Assembly: GCA_003225495.1 (NCBI GenBank)
Contig: QIAJ01000066.1
Coordinates: 7,964 to 59,154, forward strand
DNA: 51,191 bases
Direction: 5' to 3'
Source of the DNA: Acidobacteriota bacterium
Lineage (GTDB): Bacteria > Acidobacteriota > Terriglobia > Terriglobales > Acidobacteriaceae
The position numbers and the translations under genes were made by a program. Positions within the stretch are counted from its first letter, which is position 1, and the number at the start of each line of letters is the position of its first letter. Positions 34,556-43,187 of the stretch are shown one piece after another. The notes under the pieces are model-generated. The model was not told the origin of the DNA and searched no databases. It was given only the letters and a program-made list of their open reading frames with translations.

Positions 34556-35494
34556 CTAACGGACCAGCCACTCGGTGATTCGATGAGTCTCAGTCAGCAC
34601 ATCCCCATAGACAGCGATAGTGCATAAAATCATCGCCAGCAGAGGGGGAAGGGCATAGCGCCAGCGAATCCGCACCGGGCGGGCGTTATTCTCGTTCCAT
34701 GACAGCAGGCGCTCCACGCGACCGCGGACGGAACTCGAGCCCCCAACAAGAGCCATGGTGAAAGCGGGATTGTTCGGAACCGGAATCAGCCGCGAGAGCT
34801 TGATCAACGCGGTAGCTAAGTCTAACGCTTCAGAAATACTCGTCACGGCTCCATCGTCTGCCGCCAGTTCCGCCGCATCCTGCCAGGCGTTTTCGAGGCC
34901 GGACATTCCGGGAAATGGGGAGCAGTGGAAGACCAGCTTCTTGAAGTTGTCATGCGATCGCATGTGGGCGATCTCATGCGCGACTGCAACTCGAAGTTCG
35001 TCGCGATTGAGCAACGCGACGGTTGCCTCCGAAACCAGCACTCTGGGAGAGTACACACCCACGAGTGTTAGCGGGGGAGTGCCACAGTGGGAGCGGAAGG
35101 TCGGCGCGATTATCCCCGCATCCAATGCATTCGCATCTTTCAACCAATCCGCAATCACGCGCGAGGCCCTCATCTGGGCTCCGGCCACGCGGAACGCGCC
35201 CAGTGCGAATAAGAGCAGGCAAGCGATGCCCAATACCAGGGGGACAAAAATGTCCTCATTGATAGAGCGCGGTTCGCGCAACACGAATGACGGCACGACC
35301 AACACCAGCATGACGAATGCGGATGCCAGTAATGGGAACACGCGGGCCCAGAACAATAAATTTGCATGTCGCTGCGCGGACGAAACACGCGAGAGCCGCA
35401 AATAGCGCCATGCCAACGCCACGATCAGAGACAGCAAGCAATACAGCAGCACGAAGAAGGTGAGCGAGACGGCGATGCCGCGCAGTAGAAACAT
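34556..35494 (-). CDS. M56-family (BlaR1-like) membrane metalloprotease without sensor domain
   Basis: The 312-residue product has three to four transmembrane segments and a cytosolic zinc-protease motif HEIAH (173-177) with a downstream AAELAADDGAV that supplies the third ligand. In BlaR1/MecR1 this domain cleaves the BlaI repressor after a penicillin-binding sensor is hit. Here the protein ends after one more membrane segment, with no transpeptidase-like sensor, so what triggers it is unknown. Its ATG overlaps the blaI stop (TAATG), so the pair is translationally coupled. Confidence 0.88.
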   Translation of the reverse strand: MFLLRGIAVSLTFFVLLYCLLSLIVALAWRYLRLSRVSSAQRHANLLFWARVFPLLASAFVMLVLVVPSFVLREPRSINEDIFVPLVLGIACLLLFALGAFRVAGAQMRASRVIADWLKDANALDAGIIAPTFRSHCGTPPLTLVGVYSPRVLVSEATVALLNRDELRVAVAHEIAHMRSHDNFKKLVFHCSPFPGMSGLENAWQDAAELAADDGAVTSISEALDLATALIKLSRLIPVPNNPAFTMALVGGSSSVRGRVERLLSWNENNARPVRIRWRYALPPLLAMILCTIAVYGDVLTETHRITEWLVR

Positions 35495-35949
35495 TATTCC
35501 TGCTCCGCCTTCTTGAGTTCACGTCGCTTGTGTTCGACCAATATCTGGAGCTCATCGAGTAATTGCGCGTCGTGCGTTCCGAGCGCTTCGACAAGATAGG
35601 AAAGAGGCAGGGAAGACGCATCTCCTGAGCCAAGCAGTTGCCGGATACCTTCGACCATTGCGACGCGACGCAATTCTTCCTGGGTCTGGCGCGGAGAATA
35701 ACGGAAAGCCCGTCCTTCTGCGACACGGTCCAGCAACCGCTTCTTGTAGAGACGGTCGAGCGTGGTCATGACGGTCGTGTAAGCCTGCGTGATCTTCTGA
35801 TCATCGAGCAGTTCGCGGACGGTAGCAGTGCCCCGCGACCAGAGCGCTTCCAAAACCTGCTGCTCGAATGGTCCCAGCTGCGGTCTGGACGGGATACCGA
35901 AAAATGGAAAGGCGTTCTTCACTCCACAATTCCCCAAAAGCCTCTGCAT
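35494..35949 (-). CDS. BlaI/MecI/CopY-family transcriptional repressor
   Basis: The product of up to 151 residues has the winged-helix pattern of BlaI: LGPFEQQVLEALWSRGTATVRELLDD, then AYTTVMTTLDRLYKKRLLDRVAEGRAFRYSP, followed by a helical dimerisation tail. BlaI dimers bind TACA/GTAGTA-type dyads and are removed by cleavage by the partner M56 protease, encoded next and overlapping. The start is unsure: ATG 35949, or GTG 35922 with GGGGAA upstream. Its likely target is the dyad before the TonB receptor. The signal is not evident, as the partner lacks a beta-lactam sensor. Confidence 0.9.
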   Translation of the reverse strand: MQRLLGNCGVKNAFPFFGIPSRPQLGPFEQQVLEALWSRGTATVRELLDDQKITQAYTTVMTTLDRLYKKRLLDRVAEGRAFRYSPRQTQEELRRVAMVEGIRQLLGSGDASSLPLSYLVEALGTHDAQLLDELQILVEHKRRELKKAEQE

Positions 35950-36024
35950 TATTGCAAATCCGGGCCAGGCGGTCTACCGCAAATACGGGCCACGCACGTT
36001 CAGTTCAGTCGAATCAGGCAGAAA

Positions 36025-36897
36025 CTACTTTCGCGCCTGAGCGACACGCGCAATTCCCTGCAGATCATTTGTAATTTTCACGTTGGACCAGTCAGAGAGC
36101 AGGCGCCGCACGCCATCCGCGATCGTCCCGCTGATCTCGAACACCAGCCAGCCGCCCGGACGGAGCCTTTCGCGAGCTTGCGGGATCAGCCTTTCAATGA
36201 CTTCGAGTCCGGTCGGCCCGGCAAATACGGCGTTTCTGGGCTCGAATTTCCGCACTTCGAGTTGGACTTCGTCTTCCTCGGATTGGCCAACGTAGGGGGG
36301 ATTGGAAACAACGAAGTCGAATTCACCGCGCGGTAATTCGCCCAGAAGATCAGCATTATGAAATTGGATGCGGCCAGAGAATTCATGCCGGGCTGTGTTG
36401 GCGCGCGAGACGTCCAGAGCATCGCCGGAAATATCGGTAGCATGAATCTCGGCTGCGGGAAGTTCCTTTGCAAGAGCCAGTGCAATCGCTCCGGATCCAG
36501 TGCCTACATCCACGATGTGTGTGGGAAAAACTCTTGAGCGCCGTTCTGGACTCTCCTCGGCAGCGCCCGTTCGCACCAGCTCCAGCACCGTCTCAACCAC
36601 ATGCTCCGTCTCCGGTCGCGGGATCAATACCGCCGGCGTCACGATCAGATCCAGTCCCCAGAATTCCTGATGCCCGGTTATGTACTGGGCCGGAACTCCG
36701 GTCGCACGGCGATCAATAGCCTGGTTGTAACGGTGCGTTTCGTCCGCTGTTAGTTCGCGTTCGGGATGGGCATACAAATAGGCGCGGTCGCAGTCAAGAG
36801 TAAACATGACCAGGAGCTCAGCATTCATGCGCGGGGAAGGAACGTTCTTCGCGGTCAGGCGAGCGGCAGCTGAGATTAGAGATTCGCGGAGCTGCAT
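36025..36897 (-). CDS. prmC: Peptide chain release factor N5-glutamine methyltransferase
   Basis: PrmC methylates the Gln of the GGQ loop in release factors 1 and 2. The 290-residue protein has an N-terminal helical substrate domain, LIPRPETEHVVE, the SAM loop IVDVGTGSGAIALALA (about 128-143), and the catalytic NPPY (199-202). It follows prfA by 16 bases on the same strand, the standard pairing with its own substrate gene. Confidence 0.95.
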   Translation of the reverse strand: MQLRESLISAAARLTAKNVPSPRMNAELLVMFTLDCDRAYLYAHPERELTADETHRYNQAIDRRATGVPAQYITGHQEFWGLDLIVTPAVLIPRPETEHVVETVLELVRTGAAEESPERRSRVFPTHIVDVGTGSGAIALALAKELPAAEIHATDISGDALDVSRANTARHEFSGRIQFHNADLLGELPRGEFDFVVSNPPYVGQSEEDEVQLEVRKFEPRNAVFAGPTGLEVIERLIPQARERLRPGGWLVFEISGTIADGVRRLLSDWSNVKITNDLQGIARVAQARK

Positions 36898-36913
36898 TGT
36901 TGCATCTCTCCGC

Positions 36914-37902
36914 TCAGACTACAGACGTCATTTCCTGCTTCAATTTCTCAGCTTGATAATGGGTCACCAGCGCATCAATAATCGGCTGAAGCTTTCCATC
37001 CATCACCTGGTCAAGCTGGTGGAGGGTGAAGCCGATGCGATGATCCGTAAGCCGGTTCTGCGGGAAGTTGTAAGTGCGGATCTTCTCGGAACGGTCTCCC
37101 GAGCCGACCATCTGCTTGCGTTCTTTAGCGAGGGCGTCCTGCTGTTTCTGCATCTCGACTTCATATGCGTGATGCGTACGGCGGAGTACGTCGTGTTTAC
37201 TGATTGGCCGCCGGGGCCGGACGAACAGAATGTGTCGATGCGTAAATCTTTGGCTTCGATCTTGACGTCGACATCTTCGGCTTCGGGCAGTACGGCAACT
37301 GTGATTGCCGAAGTATGGACGCGTCCCTGCTGCTCGGTTGCTGGCACGCGCTGGACGCGGTGTACGCCGCTCTCATACTTCAGTCGGGAGTAGACGCGAT
37401 CGCCCTCAATGAGCGCAATTACCTCCTTCAACCCGCCAACGCCCGACTCGGAGGTCGATAGCACTTCCACTTTCCACTTGTGCATCTCGGCGTAGCGGTT
37501 GTACATGCGAAAGACTTCCGCGACAAAGAGAGTTGACTCGTCGCCGCCGGTGCCGGCGCGGATTTCTAGAACCACGTTCTTTTCGTCGTTGGGATCTTTG
37601 GGCAGCAGCAGGACCTTCAATTCCTCTTGAACCGCCCCCACTCGCGGCTCGAGCTTCGCGAGTTCCTCTTCGGCGTAGGCACGCATGTCCAAGTCAGTCT
37701 CGGAGGCCAGCATAGCCTTGCTCTCGGAGATTCCACGCGTGAGATCCTTGTACTCGCGATACTTCTCGACGATTGGAGCAATTTCGCTATGCGCTTTGGC
37801 GGTCCTCTGGAACTTCGCCGAGTCGCTCATCGTCTCCGGCAAAGCCAGCGCCTGCGTCAGTTCTTCGTAGCGCGCTTCAGTTTGTTCTAGCCGTTCAAAC
37901 AT
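36914..37902 (-). pseudogene. prfA: Peptide chain release factor 1 with an internal out-of-frame deletion
   Basis: RF1 ends translation at UAA and UAG. The N-terminal 246 residues from ATG 37902 ([15 protein letters not shown]...) are normal through the catalytic GGQ in [21 protein letters not shown] second ATG three codons upstream, 37911, is possible. At about 37160-37170 the frame is lost. The family text resumes one frame over with [44 protein letters not shown] and a normal end at 36914. The two parts total about 329 residues against some 357-360 in the family. About 30 residues (normally IPTG...SCQDEKSQ...) are missing, out of frame. Since RF1 is normally essential and many genes here end in TAG, an assembly error or a second copy is likely. 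The gene lies between DUF1385 and prmC. Confidence 0.85.
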
Positions 37903-37913
37903 TGTTTTCATCC

Positions 37914-37974
37914 GTAGAGACGGCTCTTGCAGTGTCTCAGTTCGCGATGCAGACGCGGCAAACCGCATCTCTAC
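37914..37974. repeat. Composite hairpin repeat bounded by GTAGAGA...TCTCTAC
   Basis: Left unit GTAGAGACGGCTCTTGCAGT then GTCT and right unit AGACGCGGCAAACCGCATCT then CTAC face each other; the ends GTAGAGA (37914-37920) and TCTCTAC (37968-37974) are exact complements. The plan matches the element at 17509-17587. It sits immediately before the prfA start, so on the minus strand it would be part of the prfA leader. Confidence 0.6.
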
Positions 37975-38029
37975 ATCGTCATTTTAGGTGTATTAGGAAG
38001 TAAAGCGGAAGGTATTTGCGGGGGCACCG

Positions 38030-39088
38030 CTAGGCAATGACGAGTTCGCCGCCGCGCTGCTTTTCTAGCGCCATGGCTTCATCGAGAGCGACGATCGCGC
38101 ATTCCACCTGGCGGTCGTCGGGAGGCTGAGTTGTAATGCGTTGCAGCCAGAGGCCGGGAGTGGTCATTAACGCGAAGAGAGAGCCGCGATGTTTGGCAGC
38201 GAAGCGGATGATTTCGTAGGAGACTCCTGCGATCAAGGGAAGCAACGCGATGCGGATTCCGAAGCGAGCCCAGAAGGTGTGTACCGGGATCAGCATGTAG
38301 ACGATCATCGAGATAATCATCACCGTCATCAGGAAACTGGTTCCGCAGCGCGGATGAAATGTCGTGTATTTCTGAACTTCAGCAGAGTTGAGCGGATCTC
38401 CGTTCTCAAATGCGAAGACGGTCTTGTGTTCGGCGCCGTGATACTCATAAACCCGGCGGATATCCTTCCACAGCGAAACACCCCAAACGAACAGCAGGAA
38501 CATTCCGATCCGGATGAGGCCATCGACCAGGTTGAAAATAAACTGCTGTCCGAACACCGGATTGATTTTCTTCAGCTCGGTCGTCGCCAGAAGAGGGAGG
38601 AATTTATACATCACAACGAAGAATAAGATCGAAAAAACAATATTGATCCCGGCGATCCAGCCGCTGATTTCGACTTTCTTGCCGTCTTCCTTGGCGGGCA
38701 GCTCGTCGAGCGCCGCGTTCGCCGAAAAGCGTAGGGCGCGGAACCCCAGCGACATCGCGTGGCCAAGCGTCATCACGCCGCGGACGATGGGCCAGCCCAT
38801 CCATTTGTGTTTCTCAGACGGGCGATCGAGAGGCTCACTGTGAGTAACGATCTCCCCCGACGGCTTGCGAACGGCAATTCCCCAGGCATGCGGCGAGCGC
38901 ATCATCACACCCTCCATTACCGCCTGCCCCCCGACGAGGATTTCCTCGCCACTTTCGAGGGCTGGTAGTAGTTGAACCGCCGCCAGAAAACGTAGATTTT
39001 GCCGCCAACGCTGCATGGGTATTGGATGATCCTCGGGGAGGAACGACTCCTGAGCCAGAGTACCATAATTTGCCCCGACTTTCGGCAT
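38030..39088 (-). CDS. DUF1385 membrane protein
   Basis: About 352 residues from ATG 39088; a TTG at 39112 would add eight. The family text is strong: EEILVGGQAVMEGVMMRSPHAWGIAVRKPSGEIV, VRGVMTLGHAMSLGFRALRFSAN, RRVYEYHGAEHKTVFAFE, YTTFHPRCGTSFLM, PLIAGVSYEIIRFAAKHRGS. It has several transmembrane segments. DUF1385 proteins are commonly encoded next to prfA and prmC, as here; their role is not established. The many invariant His, Glu and Cys residues suggest metal binding or catalysis. Confidence 0.92.
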   Translation of the reverse strand: MPKVGANYGTLAQESFLPEDHPIPMQRWRQNLRFLAAVQLLPALESGEEILVGGQAVMEGVMMRSPHAWGIAVRKPSGEIVTHSEPLDRPSEKHKWMGWPIVRGVMTLGHAMSLGFRALRFSANAALDELPAKEDGKKVEISGWIAGINIVFSILFFVVMYKFLPLLATTELKKINPVFGQQFIFNLVDGLIRIGMFLLFVWGVSLWKDIRRVYEYHGAEHKTVFAFENGDPLNSAEVQKYTTFHPRCGTSFLMTVMIISMIVYMLIPVHTFWARFGIRIALLPLIAGVSYEIIRFAAKHRGSLFALMTTPGLWLQRITTQPPDDRQVECAIVALDEAMALEKQRGGELVIA

Positions 39089-39205
39089 TGGTAACCGACG
39101 CTGGGTAAGCAAAACTATTAGCAGTCAATAACTTGCTAGCGCTCAGACCTGACGATTTTCTCTTCCGCTATCGAAACCAAGGTCAGTCCAATCCCGTAGA
39201 ATCCA

Positions 39206-40987
39206 ATGACCATGCTCCGCTTCGCCCAAACCTGCGAGGCCATTGCGGCGACAACCAAGAAACTCGAGAAAACAGCCATCGTCGCGGATTACCTTCGCTC
39301 GCTTTCACCGAGCGAAGCTGCCGAGGCCGCAATTTTTCTTTCAGGACGACCGTTCGCCGCTTACCGCGAGACCACTCTCCAGGTCGGCGGATCGCTCCTC
39401 TGGAAGACGATTGCCGAACTATCGGGGAAACCGGAACAGGGATTGACCGCAAGCTACCGCCGCCACGGCGATTCCGGATCGGTGGCGGCCGAGGTCCTAC
39501 CCGAAAAACCGCAATCACTTCTTTCGCTCGTCAGCGTGCAACAGTCGTTTGAGCAGATCGCCTCCGCTCGTGGACCCGCGGCCAAAGGGCATTTGCTTCG
39601 TGAATTACTTCATCAAGCCACGCCGCTCGAAGCCAAATACATCGTCAAGATCATCAGCGGAGACCTGCGGATCGGACTGAAGGAAAGTCTGGTCGAAGAA
39701 GCCATTGCCAAGGCTTTCGACGCGCAACTTGACGATGTGAAGCGTGCCAACATGCTGCTCGGAGACATCGGAGAAACGCTGGTGCTGGCCTTGGCAGGTC
39801 GACTGGCGGAAGCGAAGATACGGCTCTTCAATGCGATTGATTTCATGCTCGCCAGTCCGGTGGAGTCCGCTCAGGAAGCGCTGAGCTATTTCGAAAATGC
39901 AGCAGTTGAAGATAAATACGATGGCATCCGTGCCCAGGCCCATATCAGCAAGGGCGAAGCGCATCTGTACTCGCGCACCCGCGACGAAATCACCGAATCC
40001 TTTCCGGAACTTCCGCCCGCCCTCGCCGGCCTTCCCGATGGCACGATACTGGACGGAGAAATCGTCGCCTGGAGCCCGCACGGCGCGGGCATCCCCACGC
40101 GCGAAGAACCCACGGTCGAAAGGAATCCAGGTGGTCCGGACGCCGCCCCAGTCACCAATTCCGGCTCCGCCACGCCCCGGGCTCTGCCCTTCAGCACCCT
40201 TCAGCAACGCCTCGGCCGTAAGAAGGTCAGCGAAAAAATGATGCGCGAGATTCCCGTCGCCTATCTAGTCTTCGACATCCTGTGCGCGGATGGAGATCTG
40301 CTGCTTGATCTTCCGCTTCGCGAACGCGCTCAGATTCTCGACAAGCTTCTCGCCGCACCCCGTGCCCAGCCCGCCATTCAGGCTCATGCACAATCGCAGT
40401 TTGCATTTCAAGGAGAGGAGCGTTCCTGCGCGCCAGTCCTGCGCGCACCGGTCTCAGCGGCTCACTCCCCCGACGACATCGAGGCACTCTTCACCGCCGC
40501 TCGCGCCCGCGGCAACGAAGGTCTGATGATCAAAGATCCCGAGTCGCGCTATACTCCCGGCCGCCGCGGCAAGTCATGGCTGAAACTCAAGCGCGAACTG
40601 GCCACCCTCGACGTCGTCGTCACCGCGGTCGAGTACGGCCATGGCAAGCGCATCGGAGTGCTCAGTGACTACACCTTTGCGGTATGGAACGGCGACCGCC
40701 TGGAGAATATCGGCAAGGCCTACTCCGGTTTGACCGACGCCGAAATCGCGGAGATGACGGAATGGTTTCTCGAACATGTCGTCCGCGATGAAGGGCTGCG
40801 ACTGCAGGTGGAACCGAAGATTGTTCTTGAGGTCGCATTCAACAACATGATGGAGTCCACGCGCCACGAGAGCGGGTACTCTCTTCGTTTTCCCCGTATT
40901 GTCCGCCTACGCCCCGACAAACTTCCCGAAGACGCAGACACCATCGAAACGGTGCGAAAGATTTACGAGCGGCAGCACACGGGATAA
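39206..40987 (+). CDS. ATP-dependent DNA ligase
   Basis: The 593-residue ligase seals nicks using ATP. It starts at ATG 39206 (second ATG 39212). The N-terminal DNA-binding domain carries LLRELLHQATPLEAKYIVKIISGDLRIGLKESLVEEAIAKAF, like archaeal LigI-type enzymes. The adenylation motif I is EDKYDGIRAQ (Lys nucleophile), motif III is LVFDILCADGDLLL, motif IV EGLMIKDPESRYTPGRRGKSWLKLKR, and the OB domain closes it. About 35 residues rich in Pro and Gly (GIPTREEPTVERNPGGPDAA and on) are inserted between GEIVAW and LQQRLGRK. Since ligA is also present, this is a second, repair-type ligase. Confidence 0.92.
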   Translation: MTMLRFAQTCEAIAATTKKLEKTAIVADYLRSLSPSEAAEAAIFLSGRPFAAYRETTLQVGGSLLWKTIAELSGKPEQGLTASYRRHGDSGSVAAEVLPEKPQSLLSLVSVQQSFEQIASARGPAAKGHLLRELLHQATPLEAKYIVKIISGDLRIGLKESLVEEAIAKAFDAQLDDVKRANMLLGDIGETLVLALAGRLAEAKIRLFNAIDFMLASPVESAQEALSYFENAAVEDKYDGIRAQAHISKGEAHLYSRTRDEITESFPELPPALAGLPDGTILDGEIVAWSPHGAGIPTREEPTVERNPGGPDAAPVTNSGSATPRALPFSTLQQRLGRKKVSEKMMREIPVAYLVFDILCADGDLLLDLPLRERAQILDKLLAAPRAQPAIQAHAQSQFAFQGEERSCAPVLRAPVSAAHSPDDIEALFTAARARGNEGLMIKDPESRYTPGRRGKSWLKLKRELATLDVVVTAVEYGHGKRIGVLSDYTFAVWNGDRLENIGKAYSGLTDAEIAEMTEWFLEHVVRDEGLRLQVEPKIVLEVAFNNMMESTRHESGYSLRFPRIVRLRPDKLPEDADTIETVRKIYERQHTG

Positions 40988-40999
40988 GACTCGCAGTTC

Positions 41000-41920
41000 T
41001 TAGGGCTGATGCGCTTCGCTCACGACCGCTACGCATCCGTGGGCGGTTTCGCAGGCTTCGTGCTCGAACTGGACCGTTGTGTGATGGATTTCGAAATCGC
41101 GTCCCAATCGGTCGTTGATCGCGCGCAGAATCGCATCGCTCTCAGATGTGGTGATGTCGGCAATTTTTACATGCGCCGAAAGAGCGTTGTTCTCCGACCC
41201 TATACACCAGACATGCAGATCGTGCACATCGCTCACGCCCGCGATCGATCGCATGGCGTGCTCGACTGCTACGAGACTGATACCGCGCGGAGTGCCTTCC
41301 AGCAAAATGTTCAGGGTTTCCCGCACGATGCCGGAGCTCGACCACAAGATCAGAGCGCCGATCCCGAACGATAGCGCTGAGTCAATCCAGTATTGCCCAG
41401 TCAACATGATCGCCCAGCCCCCGGCGATGACTGCAGCCGTCGAGACCGTGTCGCCAATCTCATGCAGAAACGCACTACGGACATTTACATCACGTCCGGC
41501 CCGCCACAGGAGCGTGGCTATTACGCCGTTCATCACTACGCCTGCCGCAGCCATCCCGATCATCGTTTCCGCGTTCACGTGCTCCGGATGGTGCCAGCGC
41601 CGGAAGGCTTCGTAAAAAATGAAAAAAGCGACAGCGATTAACGACAAAGCATTGACAAGTGCAGCCAGCACGCCGGCACGGCGATATCCGTAAGTCTTGG
41701 TCGCGCTCGGCGGACGGCCTTCCAGGTAAACTGCGACCAGCGACAGCAGGAGTGCGAGAAAGTCCGAAAGATTGTGCCCTGCTTCCGAGAGCAGTGCGAG
41801 GGAATGTGCTCGAAGGCCCGCTATGACTAGCAGCACAATGTAAAGCGCCGTCGCGACAAGCGAGATGCGCAGGACTCGCCCAGTTCGCTCGGAGTGGGCA
41901 TGGCCGGCGTGGGCGTGCAT
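41000..41920 (-). CDS. Cation diffusion facilitator (zinc/divalent metal efflux)
   Basis: The 306-residue six-helix transporter exchanges cytoplasmic zinc or similar metals for protons. A His-rich start (MHAHAGHAHSERTGR) precedes the helices. The metal site is formed by SEAGHNLSDFLALL in helix 2 and LHEIGDTVSTAAVI in helix 5. The cytosolic C-terminal domain (LVAVEHAMRSIAGVSDVHDLHVWCIGSENNALSAHV, HHTTVQFEHE) is typical of CzcD-like members. The gene converges on the ATP-dependent ligase gene with only 12 bases between stop codons. Confidence 0.92.
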   Translation of the reverse strand: MHAHAGHAHSERTGRVLRISLVATALYIVLLVIAGLRAHSLALLSEAGHNLSDFLALLLSLVAVYLEGRPPSATKTYGYRRAGVLAALVNALSLIAVAFFIFYEAFRRWHHPEHVNAETMIGMAAAGVVMNGVIATLLWRAGRDVNVRSAFLHEIGDTVSTAAVIAGGWAIMLTGQYWIDSALSFGIGALILWSSSGIVRETLNILLEGTPRGISLVAVEHAMRSIAGVSDVHDLHVWCIGSENNALSAHVKIADITTSESDAILRAINDRLGRDFEIHHTTVQFEHEACETAHGCVAVVSEAHQP

Positions 41921-42031
41921 ACTCTAAGTTTAAGGGCATGGAGAAGCATCATCAAGCCGCCGCCCCGCAAGGGCATGACTTTGGTCTTCAGATAAACTGT
42001 TGCGGTCTGCTACCGGGAACGGAGAAACGAT

Positions 42032-42595
42032 ATGCGAAGAGTGGCTTGTGGGTTTTTGCTGGTCATGGGCTGTTGGCTGGCCGCCGCCCAAGCCGCAGAG
42101 GTCGACTCCGATCGCTCGAGCATTACGGTTAAAGTGGAAAAATCGGGACTCTTTTCCGCCTTTGCTCACAATCACACCATTCGAGCGTCCATTGCCTCGG
42201 GCAAGCTTGATACGGAAAAACGTACCGCGGAGCTGGTCTTCAATACGAAAGAAATAAAAGTGCTCGACGAAGGCGTCAAGGATTCCGAGAAGGCCGAAAT
42301 CGAGCAGACGATGAAGAGCGATAAGGTGCTCGACATCCAGCGCTTTCCCGAGATCCGCTTCCAGTCAACTTCAATCGCGTTGCAGGACAGCGGGCATTAC
42401 CTGGTACGCGGCGGCCTTACGTTGCACGGAACGACGCGGCCCGTGGAATTTCCGGTAGCATTCACGAAAGGTCGTTACACAGGAGCAGTAAAGCTCAAGC
42501 AAACCGACTTCGGCATCACTCCAGTAAGCATCGCGGGCGGGGCCGTGAAAGTAAAAGATGTTATCGAAGCGGTTTTCGAAATTATTCTGAAATAG
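42032..42595 (+). CDS. YceI-family periplasmic protein
   Basis: The 187-residue product starts at ATG 42032 after GGAACGGAGAAACG and has a signal peptide (MRRVACGFLLVMGCWLAAAQA). It fits the YceI lipocalin-like barrel: SSITVKVEKSGLFSAFAHNHTI, KRTAELVFNTKEIKVLD, DIQRFPEIRFQSTSI, YLVRGGLTLHGTTRPVEFPV, LKQTDFGITPVSIAGGAVKVKD. YceI proteins bind polyisoprenoid or amphiphilic lipids in the periplasm. The specific ligand here is unknown. Confidence 0.9.
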   Translation: MRRVACGFLLVMGCWLAAAQAAEVDSDRSSITVKVEKSGLFSAFAHNHTIRASIASGKLDTEKRTAELVFNTKEIKVLDEGVKDSEKAEIEQTMKSDKVLDIQRFPEIRFQSTSIALQDSGHYLVRGGLTLHGTTRPVEFPVAFTKGRYTGAVKLKQTDFGITPVSIAGGAVKVKDVIEAVFEIILK

Positions 42596-42604
42596 CCCGT
42601 GTGG

Positions 42605-42624
42605 CGCGAACATTCATGTCCGCG
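42605..42624. repeat. Short hairpin (CGCGAACATTCATGTCCGCG)
   Basis: The arms pair at 8 of 9 positions around a TC centre. It lies between the YceI and DinB genes. It looks like a worn copy of a dispersed GTGGCGCG-type hairpin repeat. GTGGCGCG occurs again at 48673, but I cannot define the family from two copies. Confidence 0.35.
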
Positions 42625-42651
42625 TTACTCTCGCGAAAATTGGAGACTAGA

Positions 42652-43167
42652 ATGAAAACAAGTTGTTCGATCCTGCTCTTGTTTATTGCATCGGCCGCAT
42701 TCGCCCAAACCAAGAATCCAGTCAGCACGGCTCTCAAAGAAACTCTGACCGGCCGGCAGAAAAATGTCATTGCCGCCGTGGATGCAATGCCCGCCGACAA
42801 GTTCGGCTACAAACCAACAGCCGATCAGATGACATTCGGCCATCTGGTCACGCACATCGTCGAATCCAACAACCTGTTCTGCAGCAAGGTGGCTGGAGTG
42901 CCGGAGCCGAAAGCGGAAGCAGCCAAAGACTCCGACGCGAAAGACAAGCTGGCTGGGTCGCTCAAAGCTTCGTTTGACTTCTGCTCCGACGCCCTGTCGA
43001 AAATGGACGACTCGAAACTAGGCGAGACGACGGAAATTTTCGGTGGCCAGCAGATGACGCACGCGCGAATCGCGCTGATCCTTGCGAGCAGTTGGGCGGA
43101 CCACTATGCCGAAGCCGCGATGTACCTGCGCTTGAATGGCGTATTGCCGCCTTCGGCCAAGAAGTAG
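42652..43167 (+). CDS. Exported DinB-like four-helix protein
   Basis: The 171-residue product starts at ATG 42652 (GGAG upstream) and has a signal peptide (MKTSCSILLLFIASAAFA). The mature part fits the DinB/YfiT four-helix fold: TGRQKNVIAAVDAMPADKFGYKPTADQMTFGHLVTHIVESNN, with His residues on helices 2 and 4 (HLVTHIVE, SWADHYAEAAMYLRLNGVLPPS) that form the usual metal site. Such proteins are putative thiol-dependent or metal-dependent transferases; the substrate is unknown. The frame is open to 42601, but the signal peptide sets the start. Confidence 0.87.
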   Translation: MKTSCSILLLFIASAAFAQTKNPVSTALKETLTGRQKNVIAAVDAMPADKFGYKPTADQMTFGHLVTHIVESNNLFCSKVAGVPEPKAEAAKDSDAKDKLAGSLKASFDFCSDALSKMDDSKLGETTEIFGGQQMTHARIALILASSWADHYAEAAMYLRLNGVLPPSAKK

Positions 43168-43187
43168 CATAGAAGATAGAAATATGT

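Noticed and set aside
35950-36024. BlaI autoregulatory site before blaI
   Set aside because: Only a half-site like AGTAGT is present near the prmC stop; no dyad.
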